From Maratus speciosus (Eukaryota; Arthropoda; Arachnida; Araneae; Salticidae), in NCBI GenBank assembly GCA_963932465.1, contig OZ010786.1, positions 268,678,411 through 268,742,410 of the forward strand: DNA of 64,000 nucleotides, given 5' to 3'. Shown here piece by piece: positions 1 through 11,146 of the stretch. Positions within the stretch are counted from its first letter, which is position 1. Each line of letters starts with the position of its first letter. The position numbers were made by a program, and so were the translations under genes. Under the pieces are notes generated by a model. It worked only from the letters and a program-made list of their open reading frames with translations. It searched no databases and was not told the origin of the DNA.

Positions 1-4
1 AAAA

Positions 5-943
5 ATGAAGTCAGATCAAGTTGAACCATTTAAAGAATATTTCTTTCAAATAGATCCAGAAAATACTCCACATGTAGAAATAAACATTTATACGGATGGT
101 TCCAAGATGGAAGATGAAACGGCATATGCCTTCTGTGTGTATCAGAGAGGAGAGTTAATCCACGAGGATCAAACTAAGTTAAGTAAAGAAAATACTGTTT
201 TTCAGGCAGAACTCCTGGCCATAGAAGAGGCTGTGCTGTGGATTCGGAACTCCCCTCATAAAGAAGTATTAATACACTCGGACAGTCTCTCAAGTCTCTT
301 AGCAATAAAAGATGTTTTTTCAAAAAATCTCATCGCAGTACAAATTATCAAACTACTCCAAGAAACAAGAAAAAAGATCTTCTTTAAATGGGTCCGTGGA
401 CATGTGGGTAATGTGGGGAATGAGCATGCAGATTCTTTGGCAAAAGAAGCAACCAAAGCCACATCACATGCCAAATACAAATTCTTTCCCAACCCTCCTT
501 CTTACTTGAAGAAGCTTCTAAAATCATCTCTACACGAACAATGGCAGACTCGCTGGGACTATGGTACCACAGGACGGTACACATACGCTTTAGCCCCAAA
601 AGTCTCGGAAACGAGAATCCTGCTGCATAGAAATCTTTTTCTGTTTGCCACTAACCACGGCCCATTTTCATCATATCTTTATAAATTTGACAGAGTTCCT
701 TCTCCATTATGTGTATGCGGTCAGCGAGCTACATCATTGCATTATATCTTTAACTGTACCCTTACATCATATTACCATATAAGAAAATCTCCAAAAATTT
801 CTTTGTCTCAGTGGTTCTCAGTGGTTTTGTCAAATCCATCATTTTGTCAAAAGATAATTGAATGTATGAAAGTTTTGGAAAACAACCATTATTTGTTTCA
901 AAATGTTTTGCCATTTATAGATGATGATGAGAACGTATCTTAA
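5..943 (+). CDS. LINE ORF2 C-terminus: RNase H plus Cys/His tail
   Basis: C-terminal part of a non-LTR retrotransposon polyprotein; endonuclease and reverse transcriptase would lie left of the window edge. The RNase H domain spans about residues 26-150, with the expected acidic/His residues: D31 in YTDGSK, E69 in QAEL, D93 in HSDS, H133 in RGHVGNVGNEHAD and D143. A C-X-C-X7-H-X4-C cluster follows (C236, C238, H246, C251), as in the tails of Jockey/I/R1-group LINEs. The frame is open for 312 codons, so this copy may be fairly young. The ATG at 5 is just the first in the window, not a real start. A related but decayed protein lies at 45.1-48.2 kb. Confidence 0.85.
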   Translation: MKSDQVEPFKEYFFQIDPENTPHVEINIYTDGSKMEDETAYAFCVYQRGELIHEDQTKLSKENTVFQAELLAIEEAVLWIRNSPHKEVLIHSDSLSSLLAIKDVFSKNLIAVQIIKLLQETRKKIFFKWVRGHVGNVGNEHADSLAKEATKATSHAKYKFFPNPPSYLKKLLKSSLHEQWQTRWDYGTTGRYTYALAPKVSETRILLHRNLFLFATNHGPFSSYLYKFDRVPSPLCVCGQRATSLHYIFNCTLTSYYHIRKSPKISLSQWFSVVLSNPSFCQKIIECMKVLENNHYLFQNVLPFIDDDENVS

Positions 944-1425
944 CAAATAGACAGATACCACCAATTCAAAATAAGCTCTTAGCCACAAACAACACGATTG
1001 AACTATAATTGAACTGTTGCAAGAACAATAGACTTTTGAACTTTTGTGTGTGTATATAATTATATAATATTCATCATAATTATTCACTATTTTACCTATT
1101 TTTTATATTCTACATTATTTTTAAAATTATGAATCTCTTTCTAATTTAGTATACATATACGTAGCTTTTATTGTATTTTTGCAGAACGCCCAGCTTTGCA
1201 GAGTAATTGAGCTTTTGCCGCTCCAACAAGTTTAAAAATCCTATTATCTATTATCTCATGATCTTATTAATTACAAATATCTAAATTTCTCTCGTAAACG
1301 CCCAGTAAAAATTGGGCTTTCCATCGTGTATATATTGTACTTATATTGTATTTAATCTTAATATTCTCAATTGGCTTTCCTGTAGGTCCCTTCGGGCCTT
1401 TTATTTATTATTATTATTATTGTTT
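944..1425 (+). mobile_element. LINE 3' UTR and TTA-repeat tail
   Basis: Non-coding AT-rich sequence continuing from the LINE stop codon. It closes with a short GGTCCCTTCGGGCC hairpin near 1386-1399 and then a TTA repeat (about 1400-1422). A small hairpin followed by simple-sequence repeats is a usual way for LINEs without poly(A) to end. The right boundary is inferred. Confidence 0.55.
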
Positions 1426-1446
1426 TTATTTTTTTTATTTTTTTTT

Positions 1447-1473
1447 TGTGTGTGTGTGTGTGTGTGTGTGTGG
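1447..1473. repeat. (TG)n microsatellite
   Basis: About 13 uninterrupted TG dinucleotides after a T-rich run next to the LINE tail. Confidence 0.9.
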
Positions 1474-1636
1474 TGACGGCAGTAGTAGATGGAAACCGCT
1501 GGGTGGGGCTTGTGAGTGCTTAAGCCATTTGGTAGGCCTCCCCACCTAGCTGACCCCCCGGATTATGTTGTTTATGCTGTTGATGTTTTCGCCAAACTGG
1601 CAACTGAAAAAAATCGCTCCAGTATGACATCTGTAC

Positions 1637-1795
1637 CCGTTTTATTTGTATTTTTTATTAATGTTTTACTAATTTGTTTGTTCTTTCGTTATTTAAAATA
1701 AAAAATTATGTCAATGTGTATAATTTGGCGAGTGGTTTTGCGATTTATATAATTTGGCGAAATTGGTCGACGGGATAACCGAAAAAATAAGTACC
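1637..1795 (+). mobile_element. Helitron fragment (family 1, 3' half)
   Basis: Matches by eye the segment upstream of the 3' end of the complete Helitrons at 33.5-37.3 kb, including TTTCGTTATTTAAAATAAAA, the repeated 'AATTTGGCGA' motif and GGTCGACGGGATAA. The terminal hairpin is missing, so it is a fragment. Confidence 0.75.
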
Positions 1796-2156
1796 GAAAA
1801 TTCAATTGCTTATCATTTAATGGAAAATAAATACTTAAAATTTAAATTTAAATTTTAGTATTGTTGGAGAATTTTCCAAATCAGTTTGAGTCTAAAATAA
1901 CAGTTTATTATAGCAAATCAAACATTTAAAAAATTAAAAATACACTTAGAAAGAATTTTATAAATAATTTTAGAAAATAAAATTCTTTGTAAACTAAACA
2001 GATTTTTACCTGGATAGCTTTCAACTATCGTATTGTGAATATAGAATTTTAAAACACCTGTAATATTAAAAGATTAGAAGCTAAGTAAAAAAGGTGATAA
2101 CTTATTACAGTAATAAAAGTATTAGAAAAAAAATAGCCAATCGGATTGTTTTTAGC

Positions 2157-2162
2157 TTTATT
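2157..2162 (-). promoter_or_regulatory. candidate poly(A) signal of the H1-like gene
   Basis: AATAAA on the minus strand, about 105 bp past the stop codon. It suits a polyadenylated rather than a replication-type histone transcript. AT richness makes chance occurrence easy. Confidence 0.4.
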
Positions 2163-2266
2163 ACTGTAGCACGATGATCTGCTCATCTGACTTTTATATA
2201 TATTAATCAGATATGATTTATGATTAATCAGCTTCTGCAAATTTTGTAGGAGCCATCTTGAAGAAG

Positions 2267-2728
2267 TCATTCCTGTTCTTCGGGCATTTTTGCACGTCGT
2301 CGCCGGGAAGTGGAACGCTTACGTTTTCTTCCGCTGCTCGAACGCTTGCGTCTTCTGCTACTGCTGGAACGTTTGCGTCTTCTGCCACTGCTGGAACGCC
2401 GACGTCTTCTACTTCCAGATCTCTTCCTGGATCTAGACCTGCGTTTTGGCGTGGCCTTTGAGCGACTTCTACTACGCGATTTCTTGCGTCTTGCAGTTTC
2501 CGTGACTTTGTACTTTCCATTTGCCAACTTTTTCAGAAGTCCTTTGTCAACAGCATTATTAAGATTCGACCGGACGATGGTTTCCGAATCCGTCTTATTC
2601 AGGAGTTTCTTGGACGACAAGAATCGCAGAATATCGGCTAAAGAAGAACCTCTAGTCTGACCAAGATCATGAATGGCTTTCAAAATTGCTTTTTCGATAT
2701 CTGTCGATGTTTTTCTTATTTGCGACAT
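2267..2728 (-). CDS. linker-histone H1-like / protamine-like protein
   Basis: Intronless 153-residue ORF. Residues about 8-78 resemble a winged-helix H15 linker-histone globular domain: SSLADILRFL, then SETIVRSNLNNAVDKGLLKK and the closing ANGKYKVTE beta element. Residues 80-146 form an extreme Arg/Ser/Lys tail with a 9-10 residue unit (RRRKRSSS-type), visible in DNA as a 30-bp period. Canonical H1 tails are Lys/Ala/Pro rich; an Arg/Ser tail after an H15 domain is typical of PL-I or H1-like sperm nuclear basic proteins, so a chromatin-compacting role in the male germ line is plausible. The ATG begins a good N-terminus and the ORF ends MPEEQE. There is no other histone gene nearby and no histone 3' stem-loop; an AATAAA lies about 105 bp downstream. 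A retrogene origin cannot be excluded. Confidence 0.8.
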   Translation of the reverse strand: MSQIRKTSTDIEKAILKAIHDLGQTRGSSLADILRFLSSKKLLNKTDSETIVRSNLNNAVDKGLLKKLANGKYKVTETARRKKSRSRSRSKATPKRRSRSRKRSGSRRRRRSSSGRRRKRSSSSRRRKRSSSGRKRKRSTSRRRRAKMPEEQE

Positions 2729-3435
2729 ATTTTCAACTTCTTCCGTATTACGATTAATAATGCAGCAGGAATTCAGTAAAATTTTCGCAAAAAATCAAAG
2801 TTTCCGATATATTAAAAAGATACAAAATTAGATTACAGATTACAGTGCTTTCAAAATTGAATGAAATGTTTTATTCCAGGAAACTCAACTTTATCATTAC
2901 TCGTGGTCTCCTGCACGAAAATAAATTATGAACACGGAGCTTCTATGGAAGCATGCAACCCAACATTAATTACACTAATTGTAGAAAAAGGGCAGCTGAC
3001 GTCACTGTTGTAAAAATTACTTTTGGATACCTGTCCGTCGTTATGACAAAAAGTATAGATAAAAATTCAAGTGATCTATTGGTCAAAGATAAACAGGTCT
3101 TTGATACGATTGATCTACGTCGCCACAACGATCCCTGCAAAGATCGCTAAGGCATAACTGTAGTAGGTAAGCTGTTTGACAAAAGTGGGTGTAAACATGC
3201 CCTTTCCTTACAATGTGTAAATGATGATTGTTTCTTTATTCACATCTTAAAAAAACTTAGTTTTGAAGGAATAAAATACAAGGAAAACGAGTTATAAAAA
3301 TAAATATTAGATACATCAGTAGCAAAATTAACATCAAAGAAAATATTTAAAAGAATTTTAAATAGATGGGACTAAAAAATGTGTAATTACAACTTAAAAA
3401 CATCCAACCCATGAAATGTAACAAACAGGTTTTAG
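2729..3435. other. non-coding stretch upstream of the H1-like gene
   Basis: AT-rich sequence that should hold the promoter of the minus-strand linker-histone-like gene. No convincing TATA or initiator stands out and no repeat was recognised. Confidence 0.4.
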
Positions 3436-3955
3436 AGATAGTGGCGCCGATGGGATTTGAACCAGAGATCTCATGATCAGAAGGCGAGAACGTTAGCGTC
3501 GAGCAAAAGACCAAGCCAGTTACTCTAAACTAGTAACTCGCTTTATACTGATCATGTGAGATGAGATCACTACACACTCCATCCCCAGTGAGAAAAACGT
3601 ATTGCTGACGTCTAACGAGCGATATGCACTCGTGAATGATGCTGTTGTACGCATATGTGATGCGTGTGAGGACAGGCTTTGTGCTCTGAGCGTTTCACAG
3701 GCTTTTGGTTGAAAGGGATGATTTATTTAGTGCTGCCATCTGTTGGTTATGAGAGGAGGTGATTGTTTATGAAGGTTGTTGTTGCGTGTTTGTCCGGGTC
3801 ACCACTTTGAAGAGAGTGGCGCCGATGGGATTTGAACAATTGATCCCATGATCAGGGGGCGAGAACGTTAGTGTCGAGCAAAAGGCCAAGCCAGTTACTC
3901 TAAGCTAGTAACTCGCTTTACTGATCATGTGAGATGAGATCGCTACAATGTCAAG
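3436..3955 (-). repeat. tRNA-like SINE module, two direct copies
   Basis: The segment starting GTGGCGCCGATGGGATTTGA occurs at 3441 and again at 3816 (375-bp offset). Read on the minus strand, each contains a B-box-like GGTTCAAATCC (degraded in the second copy) followed by a tRNA-acceptor-like GGCGCCAC. Both copies also share the downstream AGCCAGTTACTCTAA and ACTGATCATGTGAGATGAGA blocks. This fits a tRNA-derived SINE or tRNA-like satellite with its head at the right of each unit. Confidence 0.65.
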
Positions 3956-4156
3956 GAGGATAATGAAAACATCCTCCAGCTATTCATCGTAATCTCCTTC
4001 TTTCTCTCTGCTCACTTTCATACTTAACTGCTTCCGTCAAAATTTTTAACATTTTGAAATCAATCTTGCTCAAACTGAAAATATATTTATTTTAATAGAG
4101 TCAAATCACTGTATTAAAAAACTAGTGTCGGGAAGGAATTTTCACCTTGTTATTAA

Positions 4157-4606
4157 TATAAATTTTAAAACATGCATATAATTACTTAAAAGGTGACACA
4201 AACATATAAAGATATTATTTATTATAATTCTGAGATCTTTCAAACGCACACGTGTTCATTTTCAAAGGGAAAAGATAACTGGCTAGAATAGAAAACAAAT
4301 TTAAAAGCAAAACAAAATATTACGCATAGTGTTCCGCAATTTGGTATAATACCCTAAATAATTCAAATGCTCCTGAAAATATGAACTGATCTTTTCACTC
4401 TTCTGTCAAGCAATGGACTTAACTTCGCTTGCGCATGTGTAATATTTTGTTTTGTTTTTAAATTTGTTTTCTGTTCTAGTCAGTTATCTCTTCCCTTTGG
4501 AAATGAACGCGTGTGCGTTTGAAAGATCTCAGAATTATAATAAATAACATCTTTATATGTTTGTGTCACCTTTTAAGTAATTACATGTATGTTTTGAAAT
4601 TTATAT
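4157..4606. mobile_element. 450-bp foldback element
   Basis: Two inverted arms of about 175 bp (4157-4330 and about 4431-4606) separated by about 100 bp. They share long blocks such as TTAAAAGGTGACACAAACAT and TCTGAGATCTTTCAAACGCA with only scattered mismatches. No ORF. The architecture is that of a foldback MITE; no target duplication was resolved. Confidence 0.85.
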
Positions 4607-4639
4607 AGGTATTTTTTTTCGAAAAAAGTTGTAGGTGTC

Positions 4640-5730
4640 AAGTAAATGCCGTTGGCTGGGTTTGAACCAGGGACCTACTATATGGAAGACTAGCGCCACA
4701 GCACAGAGCAAAAGTCTAGCTCAATTGTTACATATCAGTGACTCATCATCATCATATATTCTTTGTTCAAGTTAAGAGAGGTGAGTTCGAAAGATGACTT
4801 GCTACACACTCCACTCCCAGTGAAAGCGTTTTATTTAGACATTGGCTTGTGACCTTTTAGCTATTTGCTGGGATTCTTTGACTGTTGGAGGTGAATTCGT
4901 TGTGTTGCTGCTATCTGTTGTGAAGTTTGCATGTTTCTTTTTCAGAGTCACCAATGTAAGTGTCAAGGAAATGTCAATGTCTAGGTTTAAAACAAGGATC
5001 TACTGTATGGAAGACGGGCGTCATAGCAGGGAACAAAAGGCTAGCTCAACTGTTCCGTGCCGTGATTCATCATATATTGTTTGTTTAAGATGTTACTGTG
5101 AGAGATGGCATACTCCACACCTAATGGAAGCGTCTTATTTAGACATTGGTTTGCGCTCTTTAGCTATTTGCTATAAGGCTTTGCCTATTAGAGGTAAAAT
5201 CGTTGTGGTGCTGCCATCTGGTTGTGAAAGTTACGTGTTTTTGTTTTAGAAAAGACCAATGTAGACGCCAGAGAATATGACACTGACTGGATTATCACCA
5301 GAGACCTATTGTACATAAGACAAACGTAGTAGCACGGATCAAAAGCCAAGCTCAAATGTTCCGTGCCAGTGATTCATCACATATTGTTCGTTGAAGTTGT
5401 TATTACGAGAGATGACGTCGCAGTGAAAGCGTCTTATTTAGACATTGGCTTGCGCTCCTTAGCTATTTCTGTGAGTCTTTGTCTATTGGGGGTGAATTCA
5501 TTGTGCCGCTGCCGTTTGTTGAGGAGAATATTACTTTTTTGTTTTTCCGGATCACCAATGTTGGTGTCAAGGGAATTCCGTTGGCTGGATTTGAACCAGG
5601 GACCTACTGCATGGAAGACGAGCGCTGCAGCCCGGAGCAAAAGCTAGCTCAATTTTTCGTGCCAGTGACTCCTCATATATTTGTTGTTGGAGTTGAGACA
5701 GTTGAATTCGAGAGATGACTCACCACAAAC
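4640..5730 (-). repeat. tandem array of tRNA-like ~300-bp units
   Basis: Four head-to-tail units with the landmark TTTGAACCAGGGACCTAC (or variants) at 4661, 4986, 5291 and 5590, giving periods near 325, 305 and 299. On the minus strand the landmark reads as a tRNA T-arm with B box (GGTTCAAACCC or GGTTCAAATCC in units 1 and 4). Each unit also has a GACATTGGYTTG segment, and 'GCTGCCATCTG'-like sequence shared with the 3.4-3.9 kb copies. Units 2 and 3 have lost the B-box core. Confidence 0.75.
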
Positions 5731-6759
5731 GTTCTTGCCCAAATACATCAATTAGCTGTTAACCCGATTACACAACATCTATAAATTTGACACTCTGAAA
5801 ACAGAATTCTTTATGAAAGCCAACCGCTACTACTGGGATAGGTTATGAAACACTTTCTAACATATTCAGAATGCTGCTATATATTACGAAATGTAATCTC
5901 CGAATGAAGATGGTCTAATTAATCACACTCATAAGTTCTTTTCATCTATGAATATACGTCATAACAAAGCAATTAAGAGAGAAATTGTGACTGATAATCA
6001 GGAAATTATGATTGTCTGTGAAACATTTAATATAAACACAAATCATCAGACCTCAAGGTTTTTCCAATAATATATTTTGAACATTCGATAAACTGATTGA
6101 ACTATATTTATTGACTCTAATTTTAAAAGTAACAAATAATATTTAATTGCACTAACTTTCTGTTATAATAATAATGTGTTATAAATTATTTTTTATTTTC
6201 ACTTGTATCCTAGACTTTCAGTATGAGAGAAGCAGTATTAATATGCTGCTAGTGTGCGCATTCAGAAATAAAATTTTATTTATTTTCCTTCATATAAAGA
6301 AGTAATATCTACGTGTTATAAACTACTTAGTTTTTTAAACACCGTGTCCTGCATACTCCCTGATATTTACAAAGGATTATAATAAAATGAGGTTACAGCA
6401 ATTAAGAATTACGATTACATCTGACGAATGTTACTAGATCTACAATGGATATCTTCTTAAGGTATGCTATTTTTGACTTATTCCTTATTCCTTTTGACTT
6501 ATTACTTATTGATTTTATTGTTGACAAATAAGGGAAATAAATATTGAAGAACTGCAAACTTGCGCAAATACTTTTGTTGGTTGATTTAAAACATTTCCAC
6601 CTTTTGATAATGTAAAAGAAGATGTCTAAGTAAACAATTTGGAAAACACATAGCACATTTGAAAACCTAATTTTAGCAATTACCATCTATTGTTGGAAAA
6701 ATATTATTTTGTGTAGCCCTGTATACAAGGTATGGATTTGTATATATACTACATAGTAT
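5731..6759. other. AT-rich intergenic sequence
   Basis: No gene recognised. The last part (about 6655-6720) resembles 7960-8035 on the other side of the 6760-7922 element ('TTTTAGCAATT' and 'GTAGCCCT' blocks), suggesting an older duplication split by that element. Confidence 0.4.
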
Positions 6760-7922
6760 CAGACCTGCCAACCGCTACGAAGAAACCGTAGTTTTTACGA
6801 TTTGGAGCTAAAAATTACGATGCTAGGAAAATCGGTCTAAAACTACGATTTTCTGCAAACAACGCGCACGCCAAAAAAAATCAATTTCGTCAATCGTTCC
6901 CAGAAAAAGAACCCAATTTCGTCAAATGATCGCTGAAAAACACGAATTTTGTAAAAGGATCACAAAAAATACGCAAATTTGGTCAAAGGATCGCGAGAAA
7001 AACGCAAATTTAGTCAAGAGATCGCAAAAAGAACGCAAATTTTGTCAAAGAATCACGAAAAAAACGCAAATTTTGGCAAATGACAGCAGAAAAATTACAC
7101 AAAACTCGCCATAGGATCGCAGAAAAAGCGCGAATTTCGTCAAAGGATTGCGAAAAATACACAAATTGTTCCAAGAATCGCAAAAAAACGCAAATTTCGT
7201 CAAAGAATCGCGGAAAATAAACACGAATTTCGTCAAAGAATCGCAGTAAATATACAAATTTCGTCAAAGGATCGCAGAAAAAATACAAATTTCGTCAATG
7301 GATCGAGAAAAGAATGCTCTTTTCGTCAAAGGATTGCGAAAGCAACGCAAATTTGGCCAAAGAATCGAGGGAAAAATTCCCAAGTTTCGTCAAAAAATCA
7401 CAGAAAAAGCGCGAATTTGGTCAAAAAATCGCAGAATAAAACACGAATTTCGCAAAGAGATCGCAAAAAAGCGAATTTCGCCGATGGATCATGGAAAGAA
7501 CGCGAATTTCATGAAAGGGCCGCATAAAAAGACACACAATTAGCGCCGTGAAGAAATCCCCCCCCCCTCACTTCCCCCTTATGCTGTAACCTTTCAGAAA
7601 TTTTTCTGTGAATTTCAGAATTTTTTTTTTTACTCAGAACTGTGCTTTGAGCTCTCTTCAGGAAACATTACACACAGAAAAAACATATGTGTTTATTATT
7701 ATAATACATAGAGTTTTTAATCGGAAAAGATATACAGAACTAACTTTTGAAAAATCGGGTTAACCCATACCCAACCCAGGAATCTAAACTATTCAAACCG
7801 AAAGCAACCAGAGTTCATCCGATTTGCAGCGTAAAAAACAGCAACTAATCAACCAACCAACCTCTAGATTAATTTGAATTTTGGGTGCTACTATTTCGCA
7901 TTTTCAAAGGTTGGCAGGTCTG
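6760..7922. mobile_element. TIR element filled by a minisatellite
   Basis: Bounded by the exact 14-bp inverted pair CAGACCTGCCAACC and GGTTGGCAGGTCTG. TAT lies immediately outside both ends, which could be a 3-bp target duplication. The interior has no transposase. The superfamily is not assigned. Confidence 0.7.
6878..7543. repeat. ~30-bp minisatellite
   Basis: About 20 imperfect units around GCAAATTTCGTCAAAGGATC followed by GCAGAAAAAAC. Because the unit is often a multiple of three and lacks stops, several repetitive pseudo-ORFs appear on both strands; none looks like a real protein. Confidence 0.85.
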
Positions 7923-8110
7923 TATTATGCAAAAATTCAGTTCAGTAAGGTGACGCATAGCACAGTTGAAAATTATCTTTTAGCAATTCCCGTCAGTAAA
8001 CGAAAATGTATTCGAATTCATTTGAGTAGCCCTCTATATGATCTATAGAATTTATACACACCAAGAATTGTGTAAAAAAATAGTTAAATTTGCAAACGTA
8101 CTTCCAACAA

Positions 8111-8379
8111 TTGAGGGGCTCCTAACCATAGTAGACCAAGTCCATTTTGAAAAAAAAAATGAGATTGTCCATTTAGAAGGTGCATAAAATATGTTTTAAC
8201 CACTCCCACAGTGAACTAAATCTGTTTTCACACACTTTCTCATATATGTCACCTGTTTATAGACTTGGTTTACAGTGGGAGTGGATAAAGCAAATTTTAT
8301 GCACCTTCTAAATGGACTATCTTATTATTATTTTTTTTTTCAAAATGTTCTTGGTCTACTATGGTTGTGAGCCCCTCAA
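8111..8379. mobile_element. MITE with ~100-bp inverted arms
   Basis: Starts TTGAGGGGCTC and ends GAGCCCCTCAA. The arms share CCATAGTAGACCAAG, AGTCCATTTAGAAGG and the GTGCATAAAAT and ACTCCCAC blocks in inverted order. No coding capacity. Confidence 0.85.
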
Positions 8380-9394
8380 TTATCGCTCATAGCCATTACT
8401 GTAATCTAATTCTTTTGTGTGTTCCTGTTAAGGAACAATAAATGCTTTTCACACCCTATTTTATAATAAACATCTTGCAGTGCATCCCAGTGGATGTATT
8501 TCAATTTCAATATGTTTGAAGTGGTTTAACATCATTAAAGTACAATGCAAACTATTTTTATTCATAGAACATAATGGAATGGAATTCTTTCCAGTACCCC
8601 TGTAAACAAACTATAAAATCTACGCACTTAATTTTCAATACCTTTTAAGTCATTTTACCTTATGTGATGTCACAGTAATATTGCCTATCGTACTTATTGC
8701 ATGCAGATAATTACAGAAAATTTCGCTTACACTTAAAAGAATATAAATAGTTTAGCATTTTTTTCCAGCTAATAATCCATAAATAAATTGAACCTATTCT
8801 TCCTTTTGGTTTGAGGCTATAAAAATCGTCATTTTGGCTTATGTTACGTCCAATGTGATTTCACAGGAATACTGTCCATAGATAAACTCCTTTCTTTTGG
8901 AGTCGGTAAAAAATAAATGTTTTACATGAAAAAATATTACATAACTTTTACAAGATCCTTTTGCTAAAAATGCCTTTGTGAAATGTTTTAACTGCCATCT
9001 TGTAAAAATACTTTATTAAAAAGTATATGATTTTTTTTAATTCAATTCGTGTGAATAAGGGACAATATATACCACAAAGTTCTAAGTAATAATGTATGTA
9101 TTCAATTAATAATATATACAGTATGCCTTAAAAATGGTTTGCAATATGACAACGCTTATCGCTCAAATTTAAATTGCCTCATGCGACCCAGCCGCACACC
9201 ATAGATTAACATCCAAGATCGGACATTCCCATAGAGCGTAATGGTAACGCGATTGCGATCGTAGCGCCCTTAGTGACAATGGAGAAGAAACTCCCCATCC
9301 TTGTAGTATGCTTATTATTGAGTATCTACCTTATTGTGATCTTTCTTTTTTTAATGTTGCATGTTTACGTTTTCGATAGAATCTTACACCGATA

Positions 9395-9451
9395 CATGAA
9401 CATAGAATAGACATTCTATTTTATATATCTAATATCTATTCTATGTTCATG
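9395..9451. repeat. perfect 17-bp hairpin
   Basis: CATGAACATAGAATAGA (9395-9411) is exactly complementary to TCTATTCTATGTTCATG (9435-9451), with a 23-nt AT-rich loop. It lies inside the 9.2-10.4 kb element. Confidence 0.9.
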
Positions 9452-9655
9452 CACGGATATATGTTTTTTTTTTCTTTTTCTTTTTTATATGATTAGTGAA
9501 CGGTTTTAAGTGCAACGAATACTAGGTAAAGTTTCGTCTTGAATGCTATAGATCAAAAGCAATGGTGTAATATAAAAATATACGAAATGTTGAACTCTAC
9601 AAGTCCCAGAAAATTTCATAATTATTCCCCTTTGGCAGGAAAATTTTCATAGCCC

Positions 9656-9710
9656 GTGTTTTATAAATTTATGAAGTTTAACGTATTTATAAATTTATGA
9701 AGTTTAACGT
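9656..9710. repeat. 26-bp tandem duplication
   Basis: A block reading TTTATAAATTTATGAAG followed by TTTAACGTA occurs twice back to back. Confidence 0.8.
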
Positions 9711-10356
9711 ATTAAACAATCGTTACAATAATCTTTTAAAATTTATGCATTTTCACTTCCTTACAGATAAAATAAAAATATTGTTTTTAATGTAAATAAC
9801 ATACAATCAATTCAATAATATTTATAATATTAACATATAAGAAATAATAATAATAATATTACAGATAGGGAAAAATTCCTTTCGGCAAATTTTTAGAATT
9901 GTATAAATCTAAAAGTTAAAAATAAATAGAGGTACTGACATTACACTCAATAAAATTTTATTCGATATGAATAAATTGACACAATACCTGAATTTGATTT
10001 TTTACAATTTAATCTTATAAACTTACATATTTGCATTCTTAACAGAATTTTCTGCGGCTTTCCTTTATATTATTAGTCTAATTATCATTTTGTAAGTTAA
10101 AAATGAACAATACAAGTACGGTAAGAAAAAAAGCAGCCAAATAAATAAAGCAAGCATGAATAGAATATCGTCTGACACCTGCTTCGTTTTAGGAACGAAT
10201 AGATATTCAAACCATAGAGGATAAACATATTTCTTCAACATAGGTAAATTTCGGAGGTTTGTTAGTTCTTCCCCCTTGCCGATAGTGACGCTAGTACTGT
10301 TGCCATTACAGATTTTGCCGTAAATATCCCATCTTGGTCCTTAATCTATGTCCGCA

Positions 10357-11146
10357 CACAGACTCTGTGGAACCGCAAGTATTTGGACTTAATTTTGACC
10401 GGTTTTAACCGGTTTCAGGGTTGCATTTTTAACATCACACCAAATAAAAACACATCAATCTCTATCAATTTCTTACCTCTGTGAATATATCCACTACTGA
10501 AGTTATATTCACATCCTTGATTGTAAATGTCAATTGGTTAGCAGACGACTTTCACTTCTGTGAAATAAATTGAATAATGAAGTTTCAATGTATGAAAGTA
10601 TGTTTTTAGTATTTAGTAAATTTACTTTAATCGTCTTTTTTTTCTCACCATCTATTGTATTCAATTTAAATTCTTTTTACGCTTCAGAAAATAGCATAAA
10701 AATTATATTAATCCGTTTTATTTCCCCCTTTTTTCCACAAAAATGTCTTCTTCTTAGAGACATGTAATGTGAATTTTGAATGAAAACTAACATTTATATG
10801 TACTGTAAACTCATAAATCAGTATTAGTAAAAATTATTCATGTTATTCATTTTAAATATCACGTCATTATTTATCTATTTTCATTAGTTACTGATATCCA
10901 TGCTAATTGTTTTTTCAACGAATACTTGAAAATTCAACTTTTATTTCAATTATGAAGTCCTATTTTTCCAAGCGAAATATTTTCTTAATAATATAATTAT
11001 TTTTATTTCTTTAATCTTCTATTTATGACGCCATTTTCGACAGAAAACCTCTTATTAACGCATCTGATATTCATGCTTCATGTATAATAAAAAATATTTC
11101 TTTTTTTCTTTTCAAATATGACATCATAGTCATTTTCTTTTTAATT
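10357..11146. other. AT-rich sequence, nothing recognised
   Basis: No coding region or repeat boundary recognised. A 65-codon ORF at 10570-10767 is hydrophobic AT-rich noise. Confidence 0.4.

Larger units (their letters stand above)
9193..10356. mobile_element. probable TIR-bounded DNA element
   Basis: The left end around CATAGATTAACATCCAAGAT and the right end (minus strand CATAGATTAAGGACCAAGAT) are inverted relatives. The following 'GTAATGGTAACG' and 'GTAATGGCAACA' blocks also correspond. There is no transposase ORF in about 1.16 kb, so it is probably non-autonomous. Exact termini and target duplication are unclear. Confidence 0.5.

Noticed and set aside
2224..2660. Alternative ORFs overlapping the H1-like gene on both strands
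   Set aside because: The repetitive Arg/Ser codons open other frames; only the minus frame 2267-2728 has a recognisable globular domain.
6926..7543. Several Lys-rich or Phe-rich ORFs on both strands
   Set aside because: They are translations of the minisatellite; repeat structure alone keeps the frames open.
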